NCBI GenBank assembly: GCA_964344895.1
Contig: CAYFPB010000008.1
Span: forward strand, 1 to 28,494
Reading direction: 5' to 3'
Source: UBA6164 sp964344895
Lineage (GTDB): Bacteria; Patescibacteriota; Gracilibacteria; BD1-5; UBA6164
DNA: 28,494 nt
The notes under the pieces are model-generated. The model was not told the DNA's origin. It did no database searches and was given only the letters and a program-made list of their open reading frames with translations. Positions 1-7,674 of the stretch are shown here, piece by piece. The position numbers were made by a program, and so were the translations under genes. Numbering within the stretch: the stretch's first letter is position 1; every line of letters starts with the position of its first letter.

Positions 1-1128
1 CCAATGTTTTATATTATAGATTAGTTTATTTATTTCAAGCAATATATCAACGGTTTTTGATTCATATAAAAAAGGAGTTTTTCATTTATTTAACAATGAT
101 TCAAAAATTTCTACATTGTATAAGTTTAATTTTATTAAATCATTCCACCAGATTATAGAGTCATGCTTTTTTATTGTATGAAATAATTCTAAAAAATAGC
201 TATTAATTTTTGCTAAAGCTTCTTGTTTATTTTTTCTTCACCAATCTTCAAGAAAAACAAATTTTTCTATTAAATTATCAATAGTATCTTTATTATATGT
301 TCTATTTTCTTTTGTATCTTTTTGTAATTGCTCTAAAATTGTATTTATAGATATAGCTAAGTTAAGAGTTTCTTTTAAATAGTTATTTTCTTCTTCTATC
401 TCTATAGTATCTTCTTTATTTTCATCAGTATTTTTTTCCATAGAAAGACCTATTTTTATTTGAATTTTTAATATTGATGATTCTAGATGTTTTGTATTAG
501 CTTCATCAAAATTAAGAGATTGAATAAATATATCTAATTCATCAATTACATCAGAAAAAGTATTATTAAATTCTTCTATGTTTATAATTCAAGAATCATT
601 ACTTTGTTTTAAAAATGAAAACATAGTAATATTTAAACCAAAAATTATTTTAATTAAATCATATCTTTCACTTATTATTTTTTTTTCATCTGAATTAATA
701 TTTTCATCTTCATATTTTTCAATAGAGCCAAATATGTTATTTAAAGAATTAAATTCTTCTAGCAATTTTAATAAATTTTTATTAAATACTGAAAGTAAAG
801 GTATTTTATTATTAATTAAAAGTTTATGAAGTTTTTCTTCTATTTCTTCTATAATATTAAATCTATCACTTGATCCTAGTTTCGATAATTCTATTAAAGA
901 ATTTAACTTTTCTTGTATTTCAGAGCTTATATCCAAACCTTTATTAATAAATACTTCTTGACCAAAAACTGTATTATTGTTTTGAATGTTTTCAGATGAT
1001 TCTGTTTTACTATATACTCAATGAATTAATTCTATAGTTCAATCTTTTATTCCTTTTATAATCTCTTTTGTAGCTAGGTTATTTTGAAGTAATATAGAGC
1101 TTTTTTCTCATATTTTTAATGCTTTCAT
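1..1128 (-). CDS. Unrecognised Glu/Lys/Asn-rich protein, C-terminus cut by window edge
   Basis: The frame is open from the ATG at 1128 to the first base of the window (376 codons) when TGA is read as glycine. TGA occurs early, at codons 7, 30 and 37, so code 11 would leave only fragments. The protein begins MKALKIGEKSSILLQNN. It is rich in Glu, Lys, Asn, Ile and Leu, with charged stretches in the middle (for example a DENKEDTIEIEEEN segment) typical of helical or coiled-coil proteins. I see no signal peptide, membrane segment or catalytic motif and assign no function. It lies downstream of typA on the same strand, but a strong hairpin terminator separates them, so it probably has its own promoter. 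The start is the first ATG after that terminator. Confidence 0.75.
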
Positions 1129-1148
1129 AATTTTTTATAAAAAAATAA

Positions 1149-1185
1149 GACTTAATGTAATAATAAGTAAAAATTACATTAAGTC
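1149..1185 (-). terminator. Rho-independent terminator of typA
   Basis: The 12-base arm gacttaatgtaa pairs perfectly with ttacattaagtc, and a further T-A pair extends the stem. On the minus strand a T-rich run follows. It sits just after the typA stop. Confidence 0.85.
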
Positions 1186-1190
1186 AAATA

Positions 1191-2993
1191 TTAAGCTTTT
1201 TTGTTTCTTTTTCTTTCTGTTTCAGTTAAGAATTTTTTTCTTAATCTTATAGTTTCAGGAGTTACTTCTACATACTCATCATTACCAATATAATCAATAG
1301 CTTCTTCAAGAGTCATCAATTTTGGTGGAGTAAGTTTTAGTGCTTCATCTGAACCAGAAGCTCTTACATTAGTAAGTTTTTTGTTTTTTGTTGCATTAAC
1401 AGTTAGATCTTGATCTTTAGCTGATTCACCAATAATCATACCTTCATATATTTCAGTAGCTGGTTCAACAAATATTGTACCTCTTTCTTGTAAGTTAAAT
1501 AGAGAGTAGGCCATTGTTTTACCATTTTCCATAGATATCATTGATCATACAGCTCTTTTTTCAATAGGTCCTTTAAATTCTTCAAATTTATCAAAAGAAC
1601 TAGAAAGTAAACCTTCACCTTTAGTCATAGTTGTAAATTCTGATTTGAAACCTAGTAATCATCTAGTAGGAACTGAGAATTCTAAGTTTACAACACCGTT
1701 TTCTTCAACCATATTACTCATTATACCTTTTCTTTTACCTAATTCAGCTATTACAGCTCATTCTACTCATGCTGGTACAGATATTGTAACATTTTCAATT
1801 GGTTCCATTTTTACTCCATTTTCTTCATGCATTATTACAACAGGAGCTCATACTTGTAATTCGTATCATTCTCTTCTCATTGTTTCTATTAGTACAGAAA
1901 GGTGTAGTTCTCATCTACCTGCTACTTCATAGTTTTCATGTGAATCAAAGTCTATTTTTAATCATACATTTGTTTCTAATTCTTTTTCTAGTCTATCTCT
2001 TATTTGTCTAGAAGTTACAAATTTACCTTCACGACCTGCAAATGGAGAATTATTTACTAAGAATTCCATTTTTAGAGTTGGTTCATCAATTTTGATTGCT
2101 GGCATCACTTCAGCTCATGTTTCTCAAGCAATAGTTTCACCTACAAATATATCTGGTATACCTGCTATTGTAACTATATCTCAAGCAAAAGCTTCACTTG
2201 CTTTTTCTTTGTTTAATCAGTTGTTTGTAAGTATTTCTGTAATTTTACCTTTTCTTTCAATTCAGCTGTTTGAAGTAATAAATACTTCTTGACCAACTTT
2301 TACAGTTCATTCATATATTCTACCTATACCTAGTCTTCATAAGAAGTTATCAAAACCTAGATTTGCTACTTGCATTTTAAAAGGAGCTTCAGCATTATTT
2401 GGAGCATGCTCAACTCTTTCCATTATAAAATCAAGTAGAGGAGTTATATCCTTTTTTTCTGGATTTTCATCTGTCCAAGCAAGTCCATCTCTTGCTATAG
2501 CAAAAATTGGTTCATTTAAGTGATTTAATTGATCATCTTCTGCTCATAGAGTTACCATTAGATCAAATAATTGATCAACAACCCAATCAGGTCTAGCACT
2601 TGGTTTATCCATTTTGTTTATAACAATAATAGGGTGTAGTCCTAATTCTAAAGATTTTTTCAGTACAAACTTAGTTTGAGGCATTGGTCCTTCATAAGCA
2701 TCAACAACAAGACAAACAGAGTCAACTGTTCTAAGTACTCTTTCTACCTCTGATCCAAAATCAGCATGCCCAGGAGTATCAACTATATTTATTTTATTAC
2801 CTTTATAAGTAATACCTGTATTTTTAGAATAAATAGTTATCCCTCTTTCTTGTTCTTGAGCATTTGAATCCATTGCTCTTTCTTCAATACCAACTCTAGT
2901 ATCAAAGTTATCATCAGCTTTTAACAGCTCATCTACCAATGTAGTCTTACCATGATCAACATGGGCAATAATTGCTATATTTCTATATGACAT
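1191..2993 (-). CDS. typA: TypA/BipA ribosome-associated GTPase
   Basis: A translational GTPase of 600 residues, close to the family's usual 605-615. The N-terminus MSYRNIAIIAHVDHGKTTLV carries the P-loop AHVDHGKT (about residues 10-17). The effector segment RGITI, the G3 motif DTPGHADFG and the G4 motif NKMDKP follow. EF-G-like domains III and V are then recognisable (FAGREGKF, RGELHLSVLIE, MENGKTMAYSLFNLQERG). About sixteen glycines are encoded by TGA and the rest by GGN. TypA binds the ribosome and is linked to 50S assembly and stress or low-temperature growth. It appears to be transcribed alone: a bidirectional hairpin lies upstream toward rpsR and a terminator follows. There is no Shine-Dalgarno sequence before the ATG. 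Confidence 0.97.
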
Positions 2994-3038
2994 ATAAAAT
3001 AATTAAAAATAAATAAGTATTAAAAATAAAAAATAATT

Positions 3039-3109
3039 AAATTTTATGAAAGAAGACTGTTTGAGTCCCAATCTATTTGATTGGTCGAGTTTCTAAGAGA
3101 ATAAAATTT
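3039..3109 (+). ncRNA. Candidate structured RNA element, copy 1
   Basis: This 71-nt element lies in the typA-rpsR gap and is closely similar to 14404-14475 in the same + orientation. The outer arms aaattttat and ataaaattt pair over 9 bp, and the inner hairpin is CCAATC-tattt-GATTGG. Between them AGAAG can pair with TTTCT, where copy 2 instead pairs AAACAA with TTGTTT, a compensatory change. A T-rich tract follows. The flanking typA gene is on the other strand, so this is not simply a shared leader of the neighbouring gene. Function unknown. Confidence 0.5.
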
Positions 3110-3147
3110 ATATTATTTTTATTTTGTTTTTAAAACGGGAGGATTAT

Positions 3148-3204
3148 ATGGAAAAAAAGGGAAAAGTAAAGGGAAAAATAAAAAAAGAGAATTATTTAAT
3201 TTAA
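3148..3204 (+). CDS. Possible 18-residue basic peptide
   Basis: An ATG eight bases after GGGAGGA, the strongest purine-rich Shine-Dalgarno-like site in this otherwise SD-poor window, opens an 18-codon frame reading MEKKGKVKGKIKKENYLI. It is 7/18 lysine and ends in TAA inside the hairpin at 3181-3220. It lies 39 bases after structured element copy 1 on the same strand, so the two could share a transcript. There is no homology evidence; in such an A-rich stretch, chance lysine codons are expected. Confidence 0.25.
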   Translation: MEKKGKVKGKIKKENYLI

Positions 3205-3220
3205 ATAATTCTCTTTTTTT
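3181..3220. terminator. Bidirectional terminator
   Basis: A 17-bp perfect stem (aaaaaagagaattattt with its complement) has a 5-base loop, and the stem ends form a T-run on either strand. It terminates the rpsF-ssb-rpsR operon (minus) and could also end a short plus-strand transcript covering 3039-3204. Confidence 0.85.
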
Positions 3221-3236
3221 ATTAATTTTTCTAAGA

Positions 3237-3455
3237 TTATCCTTCAAAATTTGGATCAAATCTTTTTACAAATGGTAATAGAGCCATAACTCTAGCTTTT
3301 TTAATAGCATTTGCTAACTTTTTTTGGTTTTTTAGAGATACTCCAGTATAGTATCTAGGAGTAATTTTACCAAATTTTGTTATATATTTTTTTAATAGTT
3401 CTACATTTTTGTAGTCTATATTTTGACCTTCTAGAGGACATTTAGTTTTAGACAT
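3237..3455 (-). CDS. rpsR: Ribosomal protein bS18
   Basis: A 72-residue bS18 of normal length. It contains the family core IDYKNVELLKKYITKFGKI followed by TPRYYTGVSLKNQKKLANAIKKAR and a C-terminal LLPFVKRF. bS18 binds bS6 on the 30S platform, and its gene is the last in the classic rpsF-ssb-rpsR order. No in-frame TGA is needed. It starts at ATG without a Shine-Dalgarno site. A small hairpin (3494-3509) lies in the ssb-rpsR gap. The bidirectional terminator 3181-3220 ends the operon. Confidence 0.97.
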   Translation of the reverse strand: MSKTKCPLEGQNIDYKNVELLKKYITKFGKITPRYYTGVSLKNQKKLANAIKKARVMALLPFVKRFDPNFEG

Positions 3456-3493
3456 AATTTGTAAATTATAGTAATAAATTGTGGATATATAAC

Positions 3494-3509
3494 CAAGCTC
3501 TTAGGCTTG
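3494..3509 (-). other. Small hairpin between ssb and rpsR
   Basis: CAAGC and GCTTG pair around a six-base loop in the ssb-rpsR gap. No T-run follows in the direction of transcription, so it is not a terminator. It may be a processing or translational site for rpsR; weak evidence. Confidence 0.3.
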
Positions 3510-3534
3510 ATAATTTATTTTTTAATAGTTAAAA

Positions 3535-3924
3535 TTAGAATTTATCATCATCATCACCAGAACCATCACCTAGATCCATTTCATCAAAATCAGATTTTTT
3601 GTTTAAGAAGATAATGTTAGATACAACTATTTCAGTTTTATACATTTTAGTTCCATCTTCTTTATCTATAATTCTAGTTTTTAATCTACCTTCAGCATAA
3701 ACTAATTTTCATTTAGTTAAAAATTGTTCACATCTTTCAGCTAGATTACCCCATGCAACACAGTTAGTAAATTCTGACTCAGATTTTTGTTCTCCTTCAG
3801 TTGTTTTATAATATCTATTAGTAGCAATAGTAAATAAAGCAACTTTTTTATCATTTTCAGTTGTTTTAATAGAAGGATCTCTAGTAATATTACCAATCAG
3901 TATAACCTTATTAACAGTTCTCAT
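3535..3924 (-). CDS. ssb: Single-stranded DNA-binding protein
   Basis: A 129-residue SSB with an N-terminal OB fold: RTVNKVILIGNITRDPSIK, then FTIATNR and FTNCVAWGNLAERCEQFLTKGKLVYAEGRL. The second part depends on one TGA read as Gly after FLTK, where the family has KG. The C-terminal tail is short and acidic, ending GDGSGDDDDKF, which matches the DDDIPF-type tip that recruits replication and repair proteins. The usual long disordered linker is nearly absent, so the protein is compact. It is the middle gene of the rpsF-ssb-rpsR operon. Confidence 0.96.
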
Positions 3925-3966
3925 CTTTTTTTTATTTTAAATATTAAAAAGTATTTTAAAAGAAAC

Positions 3967-4254
3967 TTAAGCTTCTTTTTTTACAAACATATATCTCCAG
4001 ATGTTTGTGTTTAAGTTTATTGTTTTTGATAAACCATTTATTAATTTACCATCCATTTCTAAATCAAATAGAATGTAGAAACCTCTATCAGATTTATTAA
4101 TCTTGTAGGCCATTTTCTTGTCTCCCCATACATCTTCTTTTTCGATTTTAATAGAATTCTTTTTAAGTAATTCTTTTAAACTATCAACAGAAGCTGTTCT
4201 TTCTTCTTCAGAAATAACTGGGTTAACTATAACCATTAACTCGTAATTTGCCAT
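3967..4254 (-). CDS. rpsF: Ribosomal protein bS6
   Basis: A 95-residue bS6 of the expected length. It shows the family start ANYELMVIVNPVISEEE, a central WGDKKMAYKINKSDRGFYILFDLE and a C-terminal NIWRYMFVKKE. It forms a heterodimer with bS18 on the 30S platform. First gene of rpsF-ssb-rpsR, with a clear promoter (4335-4362) and a leader hairpin (4271-4298). An aggaatag sequence directly before the ATG may help initiation. Confidence 0.97.
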   Translation of the reverse strand: MANYELMVIVNPVISEEERTASVDSLKELLKKNSIKIEKEDVWGDKKMAYKINKSDRGFYILFDLEMDGKLINGLSKTINLNTNIWRYMFVKKEA

Positions 4255-4270
4255 CTATTCCTATGGGTTA

Positions 4271-4298
4271 ATATCCAGTTTCTTTACTGGAAGGATAT
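4271..4298 (-). promoter_or_regulatory. rpsF leader hairpin, possible S6:S18 autoregulatory site
   Basis: On the minus strand ATAT-CCTT-CCAGT-aaagaa-ACTGG-ATAT forms two stacked helices with a one-sided four-base bulge. It begins 17 bases upstream of the rpsF start. bS6:bS18 leaders in other bacteria bind a bulged hairpin with a CCG-type bulge. The position and shape fit, but the bulge here is CCTT, so the assignment is an inference. Confidence 0.45.
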
Positions 4299-4334
4299 AA
4301 AAAACTTTTTATTTAATCAACAAAAAGTAGCAGC

Positions 4335-4362
4335 ATTGTATTTATTTATATATAAAAGTCAA
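4335..4362 (-). promoter_or_regulatory. Promoter of rpsF operon
   Basis: On the minus strand TTGACT is followed by exactly 16 bases and then TACAAT. The same 16-base spacing and TACAAT occur in the rrn promoter at 23407-23434. Confidence 0.75.
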
Positions 4363-4381
4363 AAAAAAAGTTCAAAAAAAT

Positions 4382-4409
4382 TTGACTTTTTTTGCTTTTT
4401 AAATATAAA
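4382..4409 (+). promoter_or_regulatory. Promoter of tRNA-Met
   Basis: TTGACT, 16 bases, TATAAA, ending 21 bases before the tRNA. It is divergent from and nearly abutting the rpsF promoter; the two -35 boxes sit in an inverted repeat built on AAGTCAAA/TTTGACTT. Confidence 0.65.
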
Positions 4410-4430
4410 ACTCAGGCAATAATATTTTTT

Positions 4431-4507
4431 GTCACTATAGCTCAGTTGGTTAGAGCGCAGGATTCATATCCCTGAGGTCGGTGGTTCAACTCCACCTAGT
4501 GACACCA
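4431..4507 (+). tRNA. tRNA-Met (anticodon CAT), elongator type
   Basis: A 77-nt cloverleaf with encoded CCA. Acceptor GTCACTA pairs with TAGTGAC, discriminator A. The anticodon loop TTCATAT gives CAT. The 1-72 pair is G-C, so it is not an initiator. The GGATTCATATCC arm and GGTCGGTGG variable/T region resemble bacterial elongator tRNA-Met rather than Ile2. Pair 31-39 is an A-C mismatch. Unlike tRNA-Asn and the tRNA-Ser genes in this window, it has no downstream 3'-end copy. Confidence 0.93.
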
Positions 4508-4522
4508 TTTTAATGAAAAACT

Positions 4523-4560
4523 AATAGTGAATAATGATTTATCATTACTCACTATTTTTT
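4523..4560 (+). terminator. Terminator of tRNA-Met
   Basis: aatagtga and tcactatt pair, extended internally by TAATGA/TCATTA, and are followed by a T-run. Confidence 0.8.
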
Positions 4561-4571
4561 ATTATTTTTAC

Positions 4572-4599
4572 TTGAAAAGAAGATAATAATTAATATTAT
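4572..4599 (+). promoter_or_regulatory. Likely promoter of the PHP gene
   Basis: TTGAAA, 16 bases, TATTAT, ending 36 bases before the start codon. It has the same spacing as the other promoters in the window. Confidence 0.5.
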
Positions 4600-4635
4600 A
4601 CAACATATAATATATAATGTAAATTTAGAAAAATA

Positions 4636-5565
4636 ATGCAAAACCATATTTCTACAAAGATAGATATGCATTTTCATACAAAGATGTCTGATGGGGCTGA
4701 AGATAATGATTATATTTTGGAGCAAGCAAAAAAGAAGTGACTTACTTGTGTTATAGCTACAGATCATGATATAATAAATGAAGATTTTTATAGAAAAGCA
4801 AAAAAAATATGACTTGATACATGTTATTGAGTAGAAATAAATGCAATGGATCATGAGTGAAAATATTTACACATACTAGCTTATTCAAATTGATTTTCAA
4901 GAGACATATATGATATATTAGAAAATAATAGAGAATGAAAAATAAATAGATTAATGGCTCAGATAATACAAATAGAAGAGCATGGTTTTGAAATAACAGC
5001 AGAAAATTTTTTCTGATATTATAAGAATCTATGAATAAATCCAGGTAATCTAAACAATTATCATTTATCAAATTATATACTGAAAAATGAGTACAATGTT
5101 GATAGATTAAAAAATGTTTTTAAAATAAATTTATGAGAAATAGATTTTATTAAAGATTGCCTAAAAAAAGACTGAAAATATAGTTTTTTATGATATGTAG
5201 AACAAGAACCATACTTACCAACATTAAGACATTTATGAGAAGCTTTTTCTACTACAGATACAGTTTTAAGTTTAGCCCATCCAAACTTTAGTTTTAATTA
5301 TACAGGAGAACTAAATAAAAAACTTGAAAGGTATGTAGCTGACTGATTAAATGCCATAGAAATAAATGCTCTTGCTACAAAAACATGGGTTCATACAATA
5401 CTTCATGCTACAAGGGACTATAATCTACTAACAACTTTTTGAAGTGATTCTCACTTCAAAAAACCACCATCAAGATTTCACTGAGATTTTTGAGAATTAA
5501 ATCATTATTTAGATATACCTTTATTAAGGAGGGAACTGAAGAAACTAATAAAAGCATTAAGATAA
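4636..5565 (+). CDS. PHP-domain metal-dependent phosphoesterase
   Basis: 309 residues. All PHP metal-site motifs are visible: KIDMHFHTKMSDG (H12, H14), IATDHD (H44), GVEIN, HILAYSN, LAHPNF (H215) and GSDSH (D271, H273). This is the TrpH/YciV-like stand-alone PHP family. Characterised members hydrolyse nucleoside 3',5'-bisphosphates or trim RNA 5' ends; the exact substrate here cannot be told. About twenty TGA codons are read as Gly, including the Gly of GVEIN and GSDSH. It is transcribed alone, between the tRNA-Met terminator and its own hairpin terminator. The ATG start places HxH near the N-terminus, as usual. Confidence 0.9.
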
Positions 5566-5568
5566 AAA

Positions 5569-5605
5569 GTGTTATTGCAATTTGACTTGCAATAATGCTT
5601 TTTTT
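5569..5605 (+). terminator. Terminator of the PHP gene
   Basis: TTATTGCAA-tttgac-TTGCAATAA plus flanking pairs, then a T-run. The hairpin at 6091-6128 has the same loop and nearly the same stem. Confidence 0.85.
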
Positions 5606-5633
5606 GTGTAAAATGATATATATTATATATAAT
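5604..5633 (+). promoter_or_regulatory. Possible promoter of the first TA module
   Basis: TATAAT at 5628 lies eight bases before the antitoxin ATG. The only upstream box, TTGTGT at 5604, has an 18-base spacer, so the -35 assignment is weak. Confidence 0.35.
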
Positions 5634-5641
5634 ATAAAAAT

Positions 5642-5836
5642 ATGCTTATAAAAGAATTACCTAAAAAAGTATCAGATAAAACTTTTTCAAATATAAAAGA
5701 ATTTGTTGTTTTTATACATCAAGAACAGTTGTTGACTGAGTATTGAGAATTGAGTAAAAAAGAAGTTACAAAAGAAATGTTAGAAAAACTTAATAAAGCT
5801 AAAGCTTTAAAAGAAGATGAGTTTGTTAATATATAA
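5642..5836 (+). CDS. Putative antitoxin of RelE-type module
   Basis: A 64-residue charged protein, MLIKELPKKVSDKTFSNIKE through to EDEFVNI, with one TGA-encoded Gly. I do not recognise a DNA-binding fold with confidence. It is called an antitoxin because it is small, sits five bases upstream of a RelE-like gene, and the pair is enclosed by terminators as a two-gene unit. It starts at the first ATG after the -10-like TATAAT. Confidence 0.55.
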
Positions 5837-5841
5837 AAATA

Positions 5842-6087
5842 ATGAGATTTAATAGTATAATAGAGTCTAAAAAAGTATATAATATCTTAATTAAAAAAGA
5901 ATTATTGAAACAGTATAAAAAATCAAAAGATAATTTATTAAATTGATATAATACTAAAGCATTTTTTAAAGAAAGAAAACCTCCATGATCAGGTATATGG
6001 TATTTTAGAATAAATAAAAAATACAGAGCTTTATGATTTATAGAGAATAATGTATTAAAAATATATGATATTGATAATCATCAATAA
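5842..6087 (+). CDS. RelE/HigB-family mRNA interferase toxin
   Basis: 81 residues, the usual size for RelE/ParE-superfamily toxins. The C-terminal half is diagnostic: FFKERKPPGSGIWYFRINKKYRAL followed by a beta strand LKIYDIDNHQ. This matches the beta-sheet and conserved Arg (YFRI, KYRA) of HigB/YafQ-like ribosome-dependent RNases. The TGA codons fall at glycines. Antitoxin-first order and five-base spacing suggest translational coupling. A terminator follows directly. Confidence 0.8.
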
Positions 6088-6090
6088 AAA

Positions 6091-6128
6091 GCATTATAGC
6101 AATTTGACTTGCAATAATGCTTTTTTTT
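6091..6128 (+). terminator. Terminator of the first TA module
   Basis: GCATTATaGCAA-tttgac-TTGCAATAATGC with an 8-base T-run. Near copy of the hairpin at 5569-5605; the TA pair therefore lies between two similar hairpins. Confidence 0.85.
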
Positions 6129-6141
6129 AGTTTGTAAAAAC

Positions 6142-6170
6142 TTGCACAAAAATATAATAAATGATAAAAT
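6142..6170 (+). promoter_or_regulatory. Possible promoter of the lipase-like gene
   Basis: TTGCAC, 17 bases, TAAAAT, ending 34 bases before the ATG. Confidence 0.4.
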
Positions 6171-6204
6171 AAAAAAGAAATTAAAAACAAAAATAAAATT
6201 ATAT

Positions 6205-7656
6205 ATGCTAGATAGACTTTGATGACATAATGATACTCAGCAATCAAATGAGAGAAAAGAAAGCTCACCTGAACATATGAAGGACTTTCTGGATACTTTA
6301 AATAGAAGTAAAGAAACTATCAAAAAATGCAAACTTGAAGAAGCTCAAAATAGAAAAGGTGAAGAAGAAGAACTAGATCTATGTGAAGAAGTATTTAATT
6401 GAAATCTAGATATAGATGATTATGATACTAAATTACAAGAGCTAAAAGAAAAAAAAGAAAGCCCCCCTCCTAACCTCCCCCTAGCAGGGGAGGAAATTTT
6501 CTCTCAAAAAGAAACACAAGAGTTTTCAGAAAAAGAAAAAGTAATTAGATATGCCAAAATATCAGAACTAGCATACTGAGAATATGAAACATCAAGTTCC
6601 TGAACAGTAGAATTAACAAAAGTAAACCTAGACCCATTATCATTTCCAAATATAAAAAATCTATTAACTACACCTCCAGATAAATTAACTCCTGATGAAC
6701 AAACTCTTTTAACATTTATAAAAGAAAATAAAGATAACTATGACCTAGACTATAAAATAGATAATAATATATCAGGTATTCTGAAACTAGCTTGAATAAA
6801 CACTACTGATAATCAAGTAGCTAGTCTAAGTAATAATATATCTAGTATTTCTAGAGAAGAACAATTAATGGTTGCTTGATTATTAGAACAAAGACAAGAA
6901 AAGACTAGTGAAACTACTGATTATTTACAAAAACTACAAAAAGATTTTAAGATAACTGATTCTTACCCTAGCTTTAAAGATAGAGATACAAGTTGATTTC
7001 AAGCAATAGCTTTAGAAGATAAAAATTGAAATAAATATATATCCATAGCTGGAACTCAATTAACAGATTTTTGAGATATATGAGCTGATATAGTTATGTG
7101 AGTAGGACATATTCCTATTAATCAAACTATAGACTTAATTAAATTTATTGAAAGGAACACTAATGATTGAGAAAAACTAAAAATAATGTGACATTCTTTA
7201 GGTTGAGCTTTAAGTCAAATAGCTACAGCAATGTATGAATGACAAGTAGAAGAAACTTATACTTTCAATTCCCCTTGAGTAAGAGAATTAGAAGCATATA
7301 TACAAGTAATTGAAAAGGAACTTAACAAAGATGAATCTTTAAGTGAACAAGATAAAGAATTAATTATTGCAAAATTTAAAGAATTTTGATATAATGAAGA
7401 TAGTAATAAAATAGTGTATGATAAAGAAAATGCTCCAGGTTCTGAACTGATAACTAATGTAGCTTGAATAAAGTGACCTAGTGCAACTGCTAAGTTATGA
7501 GAGGATATTTGAGATTACAGTATAGAATTAAAAGAATTAAAAAGCCATAAAATTAGAATATTAATAGAGTATGTTGAAAGATTAAGAGAAAATAGTGATG
7601 AGTTAATTAAGAAAGAAAAAATATATATAGATAGTGATACAAATGAGAGAGAATAA
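6205..7656 (+). CDS. Lipase class 3-like alpha/beta hydrolase with charged N-terminal region
   Basis: 483 residues. The N-terminal 300 or so are Glu/Lys/Asn-rich with no recognised fold. The C-terminal part is a lipase_3/DUF2974-like hydrolase: FQAIALEDKNGNKYISIAGTQ, then MGHSLGGALSQIATAMYEG with nucleophile Ser331, then YTFNSPGV. A His in KSHKI (residue 448) is a candidate catalytic histidine. GHSLGG uses TGA for its first and last Gly. There is no signal peptide or membrane segment. Residues 86-99 (SPPPNLPLAGEEIF) are encoded by an inserted copy of a GC-rich palindrome. It probably acts on acyl esters or phospholipids. Given the host-attached lifestyle reported for relatives, an effector role is possible but not shown. 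An unrecognised gene follows 18 bases later. Confidence 0.8.
6461..6500 (+). repeat. GC-rich palindromic repeat, copy inside a CDS
   Basis: A C-rich block with CTCCCC-ctagca-GGGGAG stands out sharply in the AT-rich gene. It is similar to 15600-15640, 16591-16624 and (inverted) 17018-17053. It keeps the reading frame of the lipase-like gene and encodes SPPPNLPLAGEEIF. Confidence 0.85.
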
Positions 7657-7674
7657 TTATTAAAAATTATAAAT

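Noticed and set aside
1645..2292. Several plus-strand ORFs of 66-95 codons
   Set aside because: They are shadows of typA, which reads through on the minus strand with TGA as glycine.
4552..6268. Minus-strand ORFs rich in Phe/Ile/Leu/Tyr that look like membrane proteins
   Set aside because: They are the complement of Lys/Asn/Glu-rich coding sequence of the PHP and TA genes.
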